Positions 1-12,521 are shown, counted from the stretch's first letter. The stretch: 64,000 bases of DNA from Chytridium lagenaria (GCA_025449115.1 JAHLKC010000032.1:248001-312000), one strand, 5' to 3'. Notes: generated by a model from the sequence alone, not told the origin. Made by a program: numbers and translations.

Positions 1-574
1 GCATGTTGGAGCTGGAAGTGGACGGGCTACGTTCCATTCCTCCAGTGGATGTATTGTTTACATTAGGCTGGATTACATCGTCAGGTAAGGCACCAACACT
101 TGGGACGTTGGCACCTGAAAAGTAGTAAGACATGGCGGATTGGTCCATGACACCGTTCTTGTCAGCTGCAGCGGCTGTCCTTAAAGACGCCAACGCAGTT
201 GACATGTCCTGAGCAGGAGAATGTGTTGTAGTTGTCGCAGCAGACTGGACGTACTGGTTGATTTGCGAAGCGAAGAAGCTGCCACCAAGACCATCGGTTG
301 ACGAATCGACGTTCTCTCGTTCATTGAGGTAAAACGTAGGGATCCTTGGTCGTTGTGTGAAACTGGAACGAGCTCGACTTCGCACAGTACTGACAGAAGC
401 CAAAGGCTCTCCTTCAATCTTCTTATCTGGTGCTTCTGTATTGATTGCTGATGAGGCTAAAGGCGTGCGGGGATTAGAAATGCTGCGTGGAACTTGCACA
501 GAGGTTGATGCGGCATCGCTGCCGCTTTCGCCACCTTGGAGTTTTTGTTCTGAGAGGTTGGCCTGGGTGTCCAT
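1..574 (-). CDS. hypothetical low-complexity protein, partial (C-terminus beyond window)
   Basis: The minus strand is open without a stop from about 660 down to base 1. The first in-frame ATG is at 574 (reads MDTQANLSEQ). About 190 residues are visible, rich in Ser, Thr, Ala, Asn and Gln, with no domain I recognise. It lies 207 bp downstream of the MAPKKK stop on the same strand and is a separate gene unless an unseen intron joins them. The open frame extends upstream to about 748 without an ATG, so a short upstream exon ending at an AG near 645 is possible. Function is not inferable; the protein is probably disordered. Confidence 0.4.
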   Translation of the reverse strand, partial: MDTQANLSEQKLQGGESGSDAASTSVQVPRSISNPRTPLASSAINTEAPDKKIEGEPLASVSTVRSRARSSFTQRPRIPTFYLNERENVDSSTDGLGGSFFASQINQYVQSAATTTTHSPAQDMSTALASLRTAAAADKNGVMDQSAMSYYFSGANVPSVGALPDDVIQPNVNNTSTGGMERSPSTSSSNM

Positions 575-781
575 GGATTCCGAAGATGCGAAGATGTCTC
601 TGTTGCGGTCTTCCGTCTCCAATTGCTTTTTAGAGAGGCTTTTAGCCTTGACGTTCGTAATGTAAAAACAATGTATAGGGCGGATGATTGGGATCACCAA
701 GAGCCCATGTCTGTTTGACGCGCTTTTAAATATGTATATTGCGGTTTGGTATATTACATGCAACTTATGACCTAGAAATGT

Positions 782-3700
782 TCAGGAATCAGAATAATAT
801 CTCCTGGCCTCCTCCTCCTTAATGGTGTAATCTGATCGGGTATAGCTCTGATTCGCCATAAACGTTGAGCTACCGTCATCGTTCTCCTCATCGGTATAAT
901 GATTATAATATCTCTCAAGGTCCTCAACCCTCTCGTCTTCCGGCCATGACCTGCTCCCGTCATCCTCTGCCTCGGACAGTTTGTTTCCTCCTTCACTTGA
1001 ATCTCCTAACATATCATCGTATATTGATGGACCCGCCTCCTCCTCCCTCCCCTCCCCGTCATCATCCTCATCCTCATCCTCATCTTCGTCGTCGTCGTCG
1101 TCGTCATCGTCATCATCGTCATCATCATCGTCATCGTCATCCCCCGATTCAGACTCCGAGTTACTAAGCAAGCTGATGGCATTCTTCCTCCTCTCCTCAG
1201 CTTCAATAGCCCATTCCTTAAAGTTGAAAGAAGAGTTGGCGCCAGTTACAAGCTCATGCGAGAGAAGTTCTGTGGCCGTCGGCCGCTTTTCTGGGTCCAC
1301 AATGAAGCAGGACTCGAGAAAAGTGCGCGAAAGCTCGGAAATGTTGTCGGGAATTGGCGGAGCTTTGCCAGTACCAAGAAGGTATAACAGATTCCCGTTG
1401 ACGTTCTTCCAAGGGTGCTGTCCGGTAAGCATTTCAAGAACCAGACAACCCACGGACCTGGTGATTATTAGTGATATAAATATTAGAAACCATCTATAAG
1501 TAGAATTCATAACCGCATTACATGTGGATTACTTACCAAATGTCGACTTTCCCACCATACCCTTTACCACGAGCAACTTCGGGAGCCATCCAAGGAAGTG
1601 ATCCTTGCAGGGACATTCTCGTAACTCGGTGGTAGGCCATTTGATATTCTGAATCATATAGGTTTGATGAGTTAAAAATCTCATACATGCGTAGAAAGTC
1701 AAACCCACCATTCTTTTTTGACGTGCCAAAATCAGATATTTTGGCACCCCATCACTATCAATAAGCACTGTACAGATTTGTATAGATTTTAGACGCGACG
1801 CGGAAATTAGAAGTTATAAAAGAGCGTATGTAACACGTACCGTTTCCGCCCTTAATATCCCTATGAATGATATTCATCCCATGCATATTCCATGCCACAA
1901 AGAATCTGGCTTGTAAATACTCTGACAGCGTCTTCGTCGAAGTTTCCAAACTTCGCAAGAACAGAGGCAATGGAACCACCTGACACGTACTCCAAAAACA
2001 CATTAAAAGTTGTATCTTTAAAGTCAAAGCCTAAAATTCCGAAAAAAAGAAGACAGTCGTAGTTAGAAAAAAATCTCAGGAAGTAAAAACCAGTTTTTAA
2101 AAAAAACCCCCACTCACCTAAATAGCGCACGATGTTTTCATGCTCAAGCTCACTCAAAAGCTCAACCTCTTTCTTCAACGCATCCACTTTCTTCTTGTTC
2201 GCATCCGAATCAATCGACCCCACAAGCACTTGTTTTGCAGCCATAATCTCCCCGGTATCAAGATTTAACGCGTGGAAAACTTTCCCGAATGCACCTTGTC
2301 CAATTAACCGACCTGCGTCCAGCGCTTTATAGGTGGTCTTTCTTGACGGGGCTCTGCAGCTGCGGCAGCAGTCAGTGCAGGAGTAGGCGCAATAGCCGGC
2401 TTATCAACCACCACGCTTGCAGGAGACTTCGGCTCTTGCTGCGTAGGAGAGGCCGGAATAATATCGAGGGAGGGTTGGGCAAGGTTTGAAGTGGGAGGCT
2501 TTGGGGTTCCAAGGTTGAAGGGAGAAGAAGAGCGCTCACCGCAGAGACCTTGCGGAACAAAGCGGCAGCGCGTGGCGACAAGGGCTCCCCAGTTTGAGAG
2601 AGTGCTGGGGAAGTGGGGAGAGAAGAATTAGGTATAGGAAGGCGCTCTTTCAGGTTATTCGTATCAAGCCGCATCTCTGGGTCTCGCCGTGAATCCGCCC
2701 CGGAACTCCCATCCCTGGAGTCTTTTTCCGCTACAGAAGGGGGCGGCAGATCTGCAGGATGTAAAGCTTCCGCGGGCGTCCCGAACGCGAAGAGGTGATG
2801 GAACCATGATACTAGATCTCCGACGAACATAGGCAGGCTCCTTCCATGCAAAGCGGGACATTCGTTTGTTGATAACTGCCGCCTGGACTATATTCTTAAT
2901 ACTGCTCTGCCTATTCGCGACATTTCCAGCATAACCAGAAAGACTTTCAGAGCTGCCGTAAGGGGATGCAATTACAGATTCTTTTCTTGCAATTGAGTAG
3001 CTGAAGAATTGTTTTGAATTTGATCAGATGTTGGAGTGCTTGGAATCTGCCGAGGCGGTGGTGGAAGAGACACTTTTTCTATGTCTGGAAAGTATTGCTC
3101 AAGCTGTTCAGCAATAAGCTCATCAGGAGGGCGCTCTCCAAAGAAAGACTCGAATTTAGATTCCTTCTTTCGACTGATCAGCTTGCTTCGAGTATCCGAA
3201 TTTTGCCTGCGCGAAGATGTCCTCCGTGAAATTCTCCTCGAACTCGATGGGTTTCGTTGCATAGATGACGACGATGGACTATCGTAGCCGCTACGTTGAT
3301 CAGATATTGCTTTAGAAGAGACTCTGCTATCCGAGGACGGAATGCGGATGGAACTAGGCGGAGCGGAGTAATTGAAATTCGGGAGTGCCATCCCCGCAGG
3401 GCTAGTTGCTGATCGCGCCCTTCCTTGCGGCTTCTGAGACCATTCAGATTCTTGGATGATCTTTTGCGCAGGATTCTCCTTCTTTTGCATGCTATGCAGC
3501 ATCAGGTCAATCGACGCATTGGAAGGATTTCCTGGCGAAGCCTGGCTCACAATGAGCTCCTGAAGTCTTTGAAGTTGCTGCGCTCGCTGAGTTTCCGCGT
3601 TTGGATATAAAAAGGCTTTGCGTAGAATAAGGTGACCTTTAGCTTCCGACGTTCGAGATCTGCATATTCGCAGTAATTCCGCATCGTCAATTCGGATTAC

Positions 3701-4854
3701 TGAAATTACAATTCAGACATATGTGTTGTTGCATATCTATTACCTCCATCCCCTTTCGATGGATCAAGAATAAATAGTGAGTAATGTTTCCGTTCCTTAG
3801 CATCAATGATATTGAATTTCCTTAAGATCTTGTGACGAATTTTGACCGCATCATTATAATCCCCAACGTCGATAATGTGAGACTGTTCGTCAATTCCGTA
3901 GATACGAATACAGCGCTAAGAATAATGACATTAGATGACTACAATCGGTTAAGCAGCGTACCGATCTTATTATTTCAAGATCAAACACGTCCCTTCCTTC
4001 TTGCTTATATCTTTCGTCCGCCAAGATTTTTGCGACCTCTGCACTCGGTGAATCAGGAGAAGGGCCAGGCACAGGTGAAGTCTCTCCACGGTTAAACTCC
4101 GCCTCCCCTCCCATCATCAAACCACGGAGCTTGTGAGACGTCTTCCTGTCAATGGTCATTGTCCCCTTCATTGAAGATGATCTTGGAGCAATGACAAAGT
4201 TATCCGTCTTGATGTTTGAAAGAGGAGAAACCAAGGTCGAAGAGTTTGAGAAGCTTGGTTTGTGGCGATCAAGAGTAACTGGCCCTGGACTCATATCTCT
4301 AGGAGTCAAGCTTGCACCCCCATACCGATCCGAAGAACCCATGTAGGAGGGCTGGGATATGGGTGAAGCGCTTCTAGATCCTCCATAGCGATCGGAGGGA
4401 GAGACCAAGTCCAGCTGATCAAACCTATGAGCCCTCGAGTTCAACCCTGCTCCTGCATTGGATGCGATGTGGAATAAACGGATTCAGGATTTCCAGGTAT
4501 GTATAGCTTCTTTGATGGTATCCCCGTCAAGCGCTCAATCGCCAGAAGGATGCGCTTTCGGTCACCAACTTTGATGACTCCGATATCCTTCAACAACAGA
4601 TAATCTAAATCTAGCAAAAGCTCTCCTGTAATGTCGTTCCTTGCAAATTCTTCTCTGAAGCGATCAAGCCCTGCTTCGGCAAGCCAGATCCCAACACGTT
4701 GCGTATCCCATCGCATGAAATCCGGTGCCATGTTGGTGGGCGGCTCCGGATGTGACTGGAATGAAGGCGCCGCGCTGGCTGATCGCCATCGCGGTGACCC
4801 TACAGAGGCACTTAACGGCGAATTTGGTAGCTGGCTGCCGTTCTGCTGCAGCAT
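782..4854 (-). CDS. MAPKKK with SAM, Ras-binding and kinase domains (Ste11/Byr2-type)
   Basis: This is a mitogen-activated protein kinase kinase kinase. Such kinases phosphorylate MAPKKs downstream of Ras/Rho GTPases and adaptor proteins. The ATG at 4854 opens MLQQNGSQLP. A SAM domain follows (about 4500-4740; FMRWDTQRVGIWLAEAGL), then a Ser/Pro-rich linker. A Ras-binding-like domain lies at about 3750-3915 (CIRIYGIDEQSH) and another disordered linker at about 2380-3550. The kinase covers about 1200-2330: Gly loop GQGAFGKVF, catalytic Lys in MAAKQVL, HRDIKGGN, SDFG, and VDIWSVGCLVLEML in subdomain IX. The tail carries a long Asp run. Introns interrupt it, including a likely 64-nt one near 4481-4418 that reconciles the frames. 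SAM plus RBD plus kinase order matches fungal Ste11/Byr2; the kinase core also resembles Bck1, so the exact orthologue is unsettled. Confidence 0.88.
1057..1140 (-). repeat. trinucleotide (GAY) repeat coding for poly-Asp
   Basis: Imperfect GAT/GAC repeat on the coding strand, interspersed with GAA/GAG toward its end. It encodes about 18 consecutive Asp and then an Asp/Glu alternation in the C-terminal tail of the MAPKKK. The long open frames on the opposite strand here (poly-Ser, poly-His) are repeat artefacts. Confidence 0.9.
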
Positions 4855-5137
4855 TTCGGCGAGAAACAGCACGATCAGGATAGATTTGCCTGCTACAAAC
4901 GATTCAACTCTAATAAAAGTATAATATGTACAGCAATCAGAAATTTTGTGACTATGCAGTGTACAAGTGGAATCGCTGACTCCCCGTGAAGACTACAAAG
5001 CGATAAACAACGGTCAGTTCTGGCTCATTTCGTCTTAGAAGCTTTTCCGCGTAAACAAATCTACTGCAATTTCTGCATTGCTCTCTGTATCGGAATTTTT
5101 AACGATTTCGTGTAGGCAGGCAAACGGATCCATTGGC
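4855..5137. promoter_or_regulatory. divergent intergenic region, MAPKKK / F-box gene
   Basis: A 283-bp gap between the divergent start codons at 4854 (-) and 5138 (+). I see no gene in it and no clear TATA element or motif that I would assign. It presumably holds both promoters, inferred from position only. Confidence 0.4.
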
Positions 5138-6982
5138 ATGACCGATGCAATTGCGTTAGAGTCATGCCAACCTCATCTGCATGAGCTATCCAACGCATTC
5201 AGCAAACGAGCTTTGACTCCAAATCGAGACTACGCTGGACGACATGTCGATACAGCACTTTTTGTGAATCAAGAAAAGCTGGCCTGCTTGCAGAATGCTT
5301 GTGCCGATCGATGTCCTCGGAAGCGACTACATCAGTGGCTTGCCTCAGAGAGGAGTGCTATTTCAGTTTTCAATCTTCAACTGCAATCCCTGGATCAATC
5401 GCTCAAGTCATTGACCGTTGAAGGTCGTGGGTCAAGATTCACGTCTGGTCGAAAGCGTGACGTTGAAAGGATAAGGGCTTCGATGATAACAGTGAGAGAT
5501 GATGCACTGAAAGATTACAAGAGGAAAAATCTTGAAAGAGTGCTTCGAAAAATATCAGAAAGACTTCCTGTGGAGGTTCTGGAGCTATTTTTATGCATTT
5601 CATCGGTAGATATGACTCAGCCCAAATCAGCCCAGATCTGCGGTCTCAAGATACTCAATACTTTAATCAAGTCAATCTAGCAAACTTTTCACGTGTCAGC
5701 CACCGATGGTGGACGGCATCATGGCTCTATCGTCGCGAAAGCGCTATCGTTCGCAATTTCACCTCAGCCAGAAGTTTTCTGCTGAAGGAATTATTGTTCC
5801 CCAGTGCTGCATCCTTGAAGTATCTCCGTAAGCTAGATCTTTTGAATGCTCAGATATCTGAACCAAAAGACACCGTCTTTCTCCGCATTCTCAGTGATCA
5901 TCTTGTTGCGGTAGAAGATTTAAAGCTACGCGTTATTGCCCTTCGTTGGTCGACACTTCAGCACATCCTCATACTCGTATCAGGTTCATCGAACGCTCAA
6001 CACGGCAAAACTTTCTCTCTAAAGAAGCTCGCTTTGAAAGGGTCGATGGAAGCTTACAATAAACCGACGAGCATGATTAAGGCAAAGGAGGTTTTGCGGA
6101 ATCTCGAATGTTTTGATCTCGACTTCACTGAGGCATCAGGCACGGGGGAGATAAGAAACAAAACGATATCTGGTGCCGTGTGGATTTTCAGAAATATTGG
6201 CAACGTGGAAATGAATAGCATTCGGGTAGAAGCCAACGTCAGGCTAGGGGAGGACGCTATTGAAGCTTTCTTGATCGAAGCCACGAATTTGGCGTCTTGA
6301 ATAAGAGAATGATGCGGATGTGCCTTGAGAGAAGCTCTCTAAGTCGTAGGATTATTCGGATAATCACATCTGCTTTCCGAACCTCGAAATATTGAGCCTT
6401 CCCAACTCTAACCTCGACAACCATGGATTTCAAGTGATCGCAGCCAGTCATCTTCCGTTAAAAGTTTTGAATATCTCAAAATCTGACGTCGATGGTGTGG
6501 CTTTTAGCACAGATTGGCACCTTTCGCATCTTGAAGAGCTATATATAGATGATCTTACAGTTTCGGATGCAGATGTTAATATTTTACTTCGAAACTGCGG
6601 AAGGACTCTGCAAATATTCTCTTTTCGCAACAATATCTCCCCATTAGCTGTTGCAAAAGCCATCTTAGATAACTGTCGGAGTGGTCTGTTGAGAAAGTTT
6701 GATATATTCTCAATCGACATATGGGGTCGTGATCTTCGTCACCGGCGTTTTTCCTGTGCAGTTTTGCATTCCATCATTCAAGAGATGAGTTATCTTAAGC
6801 TGGCTTTTTTGGACTTCAGCTCTCTGGAAAGTGATGATGACGCACCCCTGTATTTAGATGCCATACGTCAAAAGTTTCCTTCGCTTGAAGAGCAGAGTAG
6901 GGATTTCCGGTGGCACTTACAGAGTATGATTAGTGTGGAGGGATATCTGTCACTTTGGAAATTGGAGCATGCGTGGTCCTAA
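5138..6982 (+). CDS. F-box protein with leucine-rich-repeat-like C-terminus
   Basis: Probable substrate receptor of an SCF ubiquitin ligase. The ATG at 5138 gives MTDAIALESC. An F-box begins at RLPVEVLELFLCIS and continues, after a 38-nt intron (5643-5680), with ANFSRVSHRWWTASWLYR, the usual F-box ending. A second intron, best fitted to 6226-6349, joins the last exon, which has irregular LRR segments such as LKVLNISKSDVDG and LEELYIDDLTVSD. Exons 5138-5642, 5681-6225 and 6350-6982 give 560 residues in one frame. Without the introns the gene looks frameshifted, and the 38-nt intron is unusually short. F-box assignment is from the motif; the substrate is unknown. It converges on the PMT gene with a 110-bp gap. 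Confidence 0.65.
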
Positions 6983-7092
6983 GCATAAGGATGGAAGCTC
7001 TGTGTATCACTGCCTTTATATTTATTATAACCGATGATTTGAGGAAAAAGAAGAAAATGCTCTCATTTATTAATATACTTTCTCGTGCGCTA

Positions 7093-9861
7093 TCAAGCAT
7101 GCTGAAGGTCCCACGAAGATAACCATTTTCTCTCCCTAATGCTCTCCACACTGTCAAAGCCCAACCCGTAAGTCAACGGAGCAAAGTAATAGAACGAATA
7201 CCCAAAAGCACCAAGCAAAATCAATAGGAAAGAGATGTAAACAAAGGAAACAGCGCGCTTCATCCAGGCACGGAAAGGGATTCTCTCAGCAAGAGCAACG
7301 TTTCCTTTCGCAACAGCGATGGGATCTTCCAACACAATCCTCCCAATAAATTCAAAGACACAAGTTGCTACAAGTGTAGAGAAGATGAAGGATGGAAGGT
7401 AGTGGTGCAAGAATAACATACGCCCCATCAAGAAAAACGGAAGCCAGTGGAGCAGCCAAGTGATGAATAAGAAGCCAACACTCCTATCCCACCAACGACG
7501 AATAGAGGTTCCAAAGTCATCGATACCACGGCGAAGGAGGATGCGGTCCAAAACCCACATTGCCACGTACATCAAAGTTCCAGTAATTGAAGTCCACCAA
7601 ACAAGAGGGTTACCAAGGAGGTAGATTTGTTTAAGACCTTCCTTAACCTCCCAGAAAGAGATACCACGAAGAACGAAGGGCCAGGTGATCGGCGTTGAGG
7701 AGTAAGGATGAGGCTTAGTGAGGCCAGCGTTATGTGAAATCATCAAATTCTGAAGTTCAATAAATTTCGACAAAAAGCTCCTCTTTTTCTCATTAGACTT
7801 CTCGGCTTGACCAGTTTCATTTACTTCGGTACCTTAACACATATAATTAAAATCAAGCGTAATCAAGCAATCGGAAGAACAAGCTACAGCAGATTGCAAC
7901 ATACCGTTTACAATTGTTTCGTGACTAACGTCTTCAATCAACCAAACATTGGAGGATTCAAGGTGGTTCTTATTACCGTTGATTTCAGACTGTCCGAAGC
8001 CCCAATCCGGTAAAACTGCTTTGTTTGCATGAATAGCGACTTTATGGAAAACACTGATCAGCCGGAAATGACTGCGGCGGCTCCGAACTTTCATGTTCGT
8101 TTCTCCATCGGTAATTTCGACTCTCCATAACGTATCATTGTATTTGACGGCTTGGTCTGAAGCGGAAGGATAAGTCGAAACCTCCATGTTTGTCGTGGTA
8201 AGCGGAGAAGCCACATCATGGGTGAACAGGTAAGAGTCCGTGACGACATGCCTAAGACGAACAACATCCTCATGGCGGAGATAGCGAACGCCCTTGCGCT
8301 TTTCTTCGGCCGACAAATCAACACCAGCCGCTGCAGGATACAACACAGGGTCCACAGGAACAACTTCCCATTCGTTGTTGGGGTCCTTATGAGGGTAGCC
8401 AGTCACTTGCTGGCCTTGGCTGGAGACTCTTCCGTCCTCGTACCTCAAAGGATAACGGTCCACGTGTGAATGCAGGAAGACTGAGTTTTCGCGTGCTTCA
8501 TTGAAACTAAACCACCGTATGGAATTGCTGAAAGTATGAGTTAATGCTAGCCAGCGACTTAGAACATACCCAGACTTTTCGAAGCTACGTCCACTGCCTC
8601 TCAATTCAGCCTGGAACGAAGGACTCATAAATGCATCCCCAGGTCCACTCAAAGTAAGAATTTCAAAATGAATGTTAAAAAAATGATAGGTATAAAGCCA
8701 ATGGTAAAAAGATGAGACAAAGAGCCCTTGCTGAGAAATGACGAATAAACTCCCGCTAATTTTAAATTAGACAAAGATGAAAAATGCATAGTAAGTATCT
8801 ACGTTTGAAACCCCGCGTTTGAAATCGAGTAATCTCCAAAGATCGACGAGAGTGGCGATTCCGACAGAGGCGATTGTAAACAGCCCAACCATCTTTACTC
8901 TAAATCGAATAATATTCAACAAAAGCTATTCTCATAAACACTCACCCCAGGGTGCAAGCGAGACCGACTCCTGTCATTGCAAGCCAAATCCACCAATTTG
9001 CAGAGAACGGCCTAAACGAAAATTATTATTGCTTCGAGTAAATGTGTACTTTTGACGCTCTTTAAAGAATCGGACCCAGTTGTAGATGGTCCAGATACCA
9101 AAAAACATAAGCATACTATCTAGCAAGATAAGACGGATTGGTTTATGAGGGCGTTGTCTGGTGTCGTTAGAAACAGCCTTGATACTATAAATTACCCAAA
9201 ATCAGGAGCGCGGCGCCAAAGGTAGCTCCATAGATTGAAATACCCAACTCTTTAAGATCAAGAAAGATACAGGAACAACCAGCGCTCCAAAGGTGGCAGG
9301 CATGAGCCTCAGCCCGATGTAAGGAACTTGTTGGCAATGTAATCGTCACCAATGTTCTCAAACAAAAAGTGACCATCGTAACCAAGGAATACACCCATGC
9401 CTGCCAGAAGGAGCTTTCCAAGAGGAGGGTGAACATCGAAAAAGTATTCCCTCCGAAGATAGTAACTGGCAAACTTCCCGAAGTGCACTTCGTCGAATCT
9501 AGTGAGCCCCACATTAATCTCTGGCTAAATTGCTAACCAAAAACAACGTACACGACTTGGTTGGGATGATCAATCCGATAGGCACGCGAGAAAAACGATA
9601 ATGCAGATACAACAATCAGCATGATGGTCCATGCGACCGATGATCGCGATTCCTCAAACTTTGCATCAGCAGCGAAATGCTTAACCTGGTCGGCGAAAGT
9701 GTCTCCTTTCTAGCCAAGTCAGTCATGTCCGATCACTCAGAAAATACCAGTGGAGCTTCCGCGACCTTGGGACTGTCATCCTCAGTAGCCGTCACTAGCT
9801 TTGCTGGCTCCGCTACTGGAGAACTTTTCTCAGTCTTCCGCTTTCGAACCTCCGAAGACAT
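7093..9861 (-). CDS. dolichyl-phosphate-mannose protein O-mannosyltransferase (PMT, GT39)
   Basis: Transfers mannose from dolichol-phosphate-mannose to Ser/Thr of secretory proteins in the ER membrane. The ATG at 9861 ([12 protein letters not shown]) is followed by 38 residues, a 38-nt intron (9710-9747), then the first TM segment ([20 protein letters not shown]). The luminal loop has the PMT signature [20 protein letters not shown] continuing into [10 protein letters not shown], which includes the catalytic Asp-Glu pair. MIR-domain sequence follows (about 8050-8640; [21 protein letters not shown], [20 protein letters not shown]), then a hydrophobic C-terminal half with several TM helices at 7093-7773. 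Several short introns interrupt it. I cannot decide between the PMT1, PMT2 and PMT4 subfamilies from the motifs. Its 5' end lies 64 bp from THOC5, which is divergent. Confidence 0.93.
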
Positions 9862-9925
9862 CACAACGTATAATTTAACAAAAAAATTGTTGAAATCAAG
9901 GGGCTTCAGAAGAATCCAATTCGAC
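9862..9925. promoter_or_regulatory. 64-bp bidirectional promoter region, PMT / THOC5
   Basis: The PMT start codon (9861, -) and the THOC5 start codon (9926, +) are only 64 bp apart. The spacer is AT-rich, with an A-run at 9880-9886. Shared promoter function is inferred from the layout; no named factor site is seen. Confidence 0.45.
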
Positions 9926-11899
9926 ATGCTTCCACATCTTGAGGCTATCTCCAGGCTTGGCAATGAGATTAAGGAAAAGGGTGCTCAGCTGCTCCATGTA
10001 TCGGATGAATCTGTAAGGCTTTCTAGAACATCTCCATCGTAAGTATGCTGATAAAGTGAGCATCAGAAGCTGCAAGCGGGATTGGATGACATCGCATTAC
10101 TGTTCTTGGAGCTGCAAAAGTGGAACAGGGCCACGCTTATACATACAAAGAGCATCAAAAGTACCACTTCGGAATATAAGCAAGTCATGGATCGCACCTT
10201 TTTGAATCTGCAGAATTTGAATTACGAGAGGTTACATATTCAACGCGAAATAGATAATTGCCGGGATTTCGAGTAAGTGCACTTAAATGTCGACAATACC
10301 TGACCAACAAAGATCGATATTTCAAAATGTGGATTTGATTTCGGAAGAAGATTTTAGAGCGCTTTTTCCGCATATGTCGGATTGGATGAACATCAATTGA
10401 TGCTGGAACGCCTAACCACGAAAAAGAAGAACGCATGCGGTTTGCCATTGTTAAGGTGACATTACTAACCAGTCAGGCTTTTGAGTCGTGAAAATGATTT
10501 GAAAAAAGAAAGGAACAGTTTGAAGAAGGATGTCTTGCGATGCCAAGCAGAATTGGATGCTATGGATAAAGAACTACTGGCGTTTGAGCAGTCTACGCTT
10601 CCGCTCCAACAAAACTGCATGTAAATTATACCGAGGAAAGGGCGATATTGGATAATGCTTTGGCTTTACCGAGACCGTTATACATCATGTATGAGCAGTT
10701 TATGGCATACAAGACCCTTTTCGGTGAGTGTATCCGGTTTGATTGCATTAATGAGATAGATGACGGCAACTTTGTTTGCTCAATCGTTGGAAATGATGAT
10801 GGCGCCTCGCAAACAAGGCGGCGTAAGAGCAATGCGCGATTAGACAAGGAATCTCTTCTTAATGGAGACTCTACAGAAACTATGGAACTGGATAATTACA
10901 AGCATTCTTTGGAAGTTCATGTCCAAATTAAAGGTATTATTTTAAATTTGAGTGTGAACTCACTCGATATTTAAGGCGCGTCATCGAACGAACATTTGAG
11001 CCTCTGTTTCTCTTTTGTTTATCCGTCAGAAGTAGTGGCAGTCTCATCTGCACTTATTGGCGGTCGCCGCACCTTTTCTTTGGACAGTCTTTTTCGTGAA
11101 GAAGACAGCATCGACGATCGAGCAAACTCTTGTTATACTTTGAGAATCGGCGACGAAGATTTAAAATCATATTTCTGGGCGAAAATTGTGTCGGGCGGCA
11201 CAATGAACGGAATGGGAGCAGATCCGTCTTCGTTGAAAGTTCCGGAAAGAGGCTCTGGAATGAAAATTCACGTTGCGAAATTGATGCGTGCCATAAAGGC
11301 CCGTTACAAAGCCTGGAACCTTTTCAATTCTGAAGTGAATAAGGAATGTGGAGCAAGTAGAGGCTCTACAGACCATTCTCGTGGTCGCTTTATATCAGTA
11401 ACATTTCTAACGGAAGAGGTGATTATCGCTTTAAAGGAATATTAATTGACTATAAATTTATAGGAGTCGAGCAGGGAGACGACGCGAGGCGGGCTATTTT
11501 GGGTTTTCGATTTGGCTGCATCCGCGGCAAAAGGTAACCGATACATCTTTTGTTTTGCTGATTTTTCCCAGTTCGAGAATATCATTTTACGATTCATGTC
11601 CCTGTTGAGTTTCCAGATAGGAGGTGCTTCTTTGGAGTCAAATCTTTGCCGGTATCTTGTCTAGGAAGGGCTCATGGAGGTAATTTTTGGTATCCATGCC
11701 CTTCAAATAATCTCTACTATTTCAGAACGTGGAAAAGAAGGTGAATTCAATAGAGTTGGCCGAGTCAGGCATCGACATTTCGCAAACAGCTCGCGAGATT
11801 GAAGTCGCTTATTTAAACTATACCTATCAATGTGCAATATATTATACCATATTTTTTTTCAACCTTGAGCTTCCCTTGTGGCCCCGAAATCAGCCATGA
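9926..11899 (+). CDS. THOC5: THO complex subunit 5 (THOC5/FMIP family)
   Basis: Subunit of THO/TREX, which couples transcription to mRNP assembly and nuclear export. The ATG at 9926 gives MLPHLEAISRLGNEIKEKG. A 54-nt intron (GTAAGG donor) joins KLQAGLDDIALLFLELQKWN. The family core follows: NLQNLNYERLHIQREIDNC, then VDLISEEDFRALFPHM, a coiled-coil segment ending STLPLQQN, and ALPRPLYIMYEQFMAYK, all in the same order as metazoan THOC5. The C-terminal half (about 10990-11450) has SEVVAVSSALIGGRRTF. Introns are short. The stop is uncertain: the best frame ends at 11899, overlapping the next gene's ATG as ATGA, but it runs through a T8 tract that may be 3' UTR. Divergent from PMT. Confidence 0.8.
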
Positions 11900-12416
11900 A
11901 AAACTCCATTACCAAACAGCTTTTGGTGCTTCTCCTCCTTGTAATCAGCACCTTTGCCAACACATCCCCACCCATGACTCTTACAGCAGAGGCGTTGACC
12001 CTTGGACAGCAGTTTCAAACCCTTCGAACTATCAAAGGACACTTTGAAGGCGGCGAATACAACGCTGGTAAGCCTTAACGCCATTCCATGCCATGTGTCT
12101 TACCCATATGACAGATGTTGACGGATTTAATGGCATCAAGCACAAGACAATGGAGAAGCTGAGAGAGATTCTTGGTGTCAAGGGGACACCTGCCAAGAAT
12201 GTTATTACGGCATTGGGAAAGCCAGACGCAACCTTGTCGGCAGCAGAGGCTGGCATTGACACCATGCCTGGCCCTGTTCTGGATTCACCACCTGCATCAT
12301 CTCCTCAGAAGGGACTGTACATGATCTACAAGTGGAGGGGAAACCATGACTACCTTCGTTTTTTGATTGATGATGAGCAGGTGGTGCTGGCGGATTGGTA
12401 TCAAGCTCTGGAGTAA
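11896..12416 (+). CDS. small secreted or lumenal conserved protein
   Basis: The ATG at 11896 opens a signal peptide (MKNSITKQLLVLLLLVISTF) with a probable cleavage site near Ala/Asn. Exon 1 is 11896-12067, intron 12068-12114 (47 nt, GTAAGC...ACAG), exon 2 12115-12416, giving 157 residues. The mature part has DVDGFNGIKHKTMEKLREIL and a C-terminal YMIYKWRGNHDYLRFLIDDE ending in ADWYQALE. This W-R-G-x-H-D-Y/F-L pattern occurs, as I recall, in uncharacterised fungal proteins; no function is known to me. The start directly abuts the THOC5 3' end, so transcripts may overlap or the promoter may lie inside the THOC5 tail. Confidence 0.7.
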
Positions 12417-12521
12417 GAAGTCTCTCAGATATCTATTTTTGTATATATATCAAACACCCTTGTATGGCTGAATTGCGAATAGTAACGTAACAACGTAATC
12501 TTATTGTAGCTGTGGTAAATA

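Noticed and set aside
981..1206. Long Ser-, His- or Met/Thr-rich open frames on both strands
   Set aside because: Translations of the GAY repeat in other frames; the kinase tail is the supported reading.
5593..6391. F-box gene as a pseudogene with two frameshifts
   Set aside because: A 38-nt intron (5643-5680) and an intron at 6226-6349 restore one continuous frame, and similar short introns occur elsewhere.
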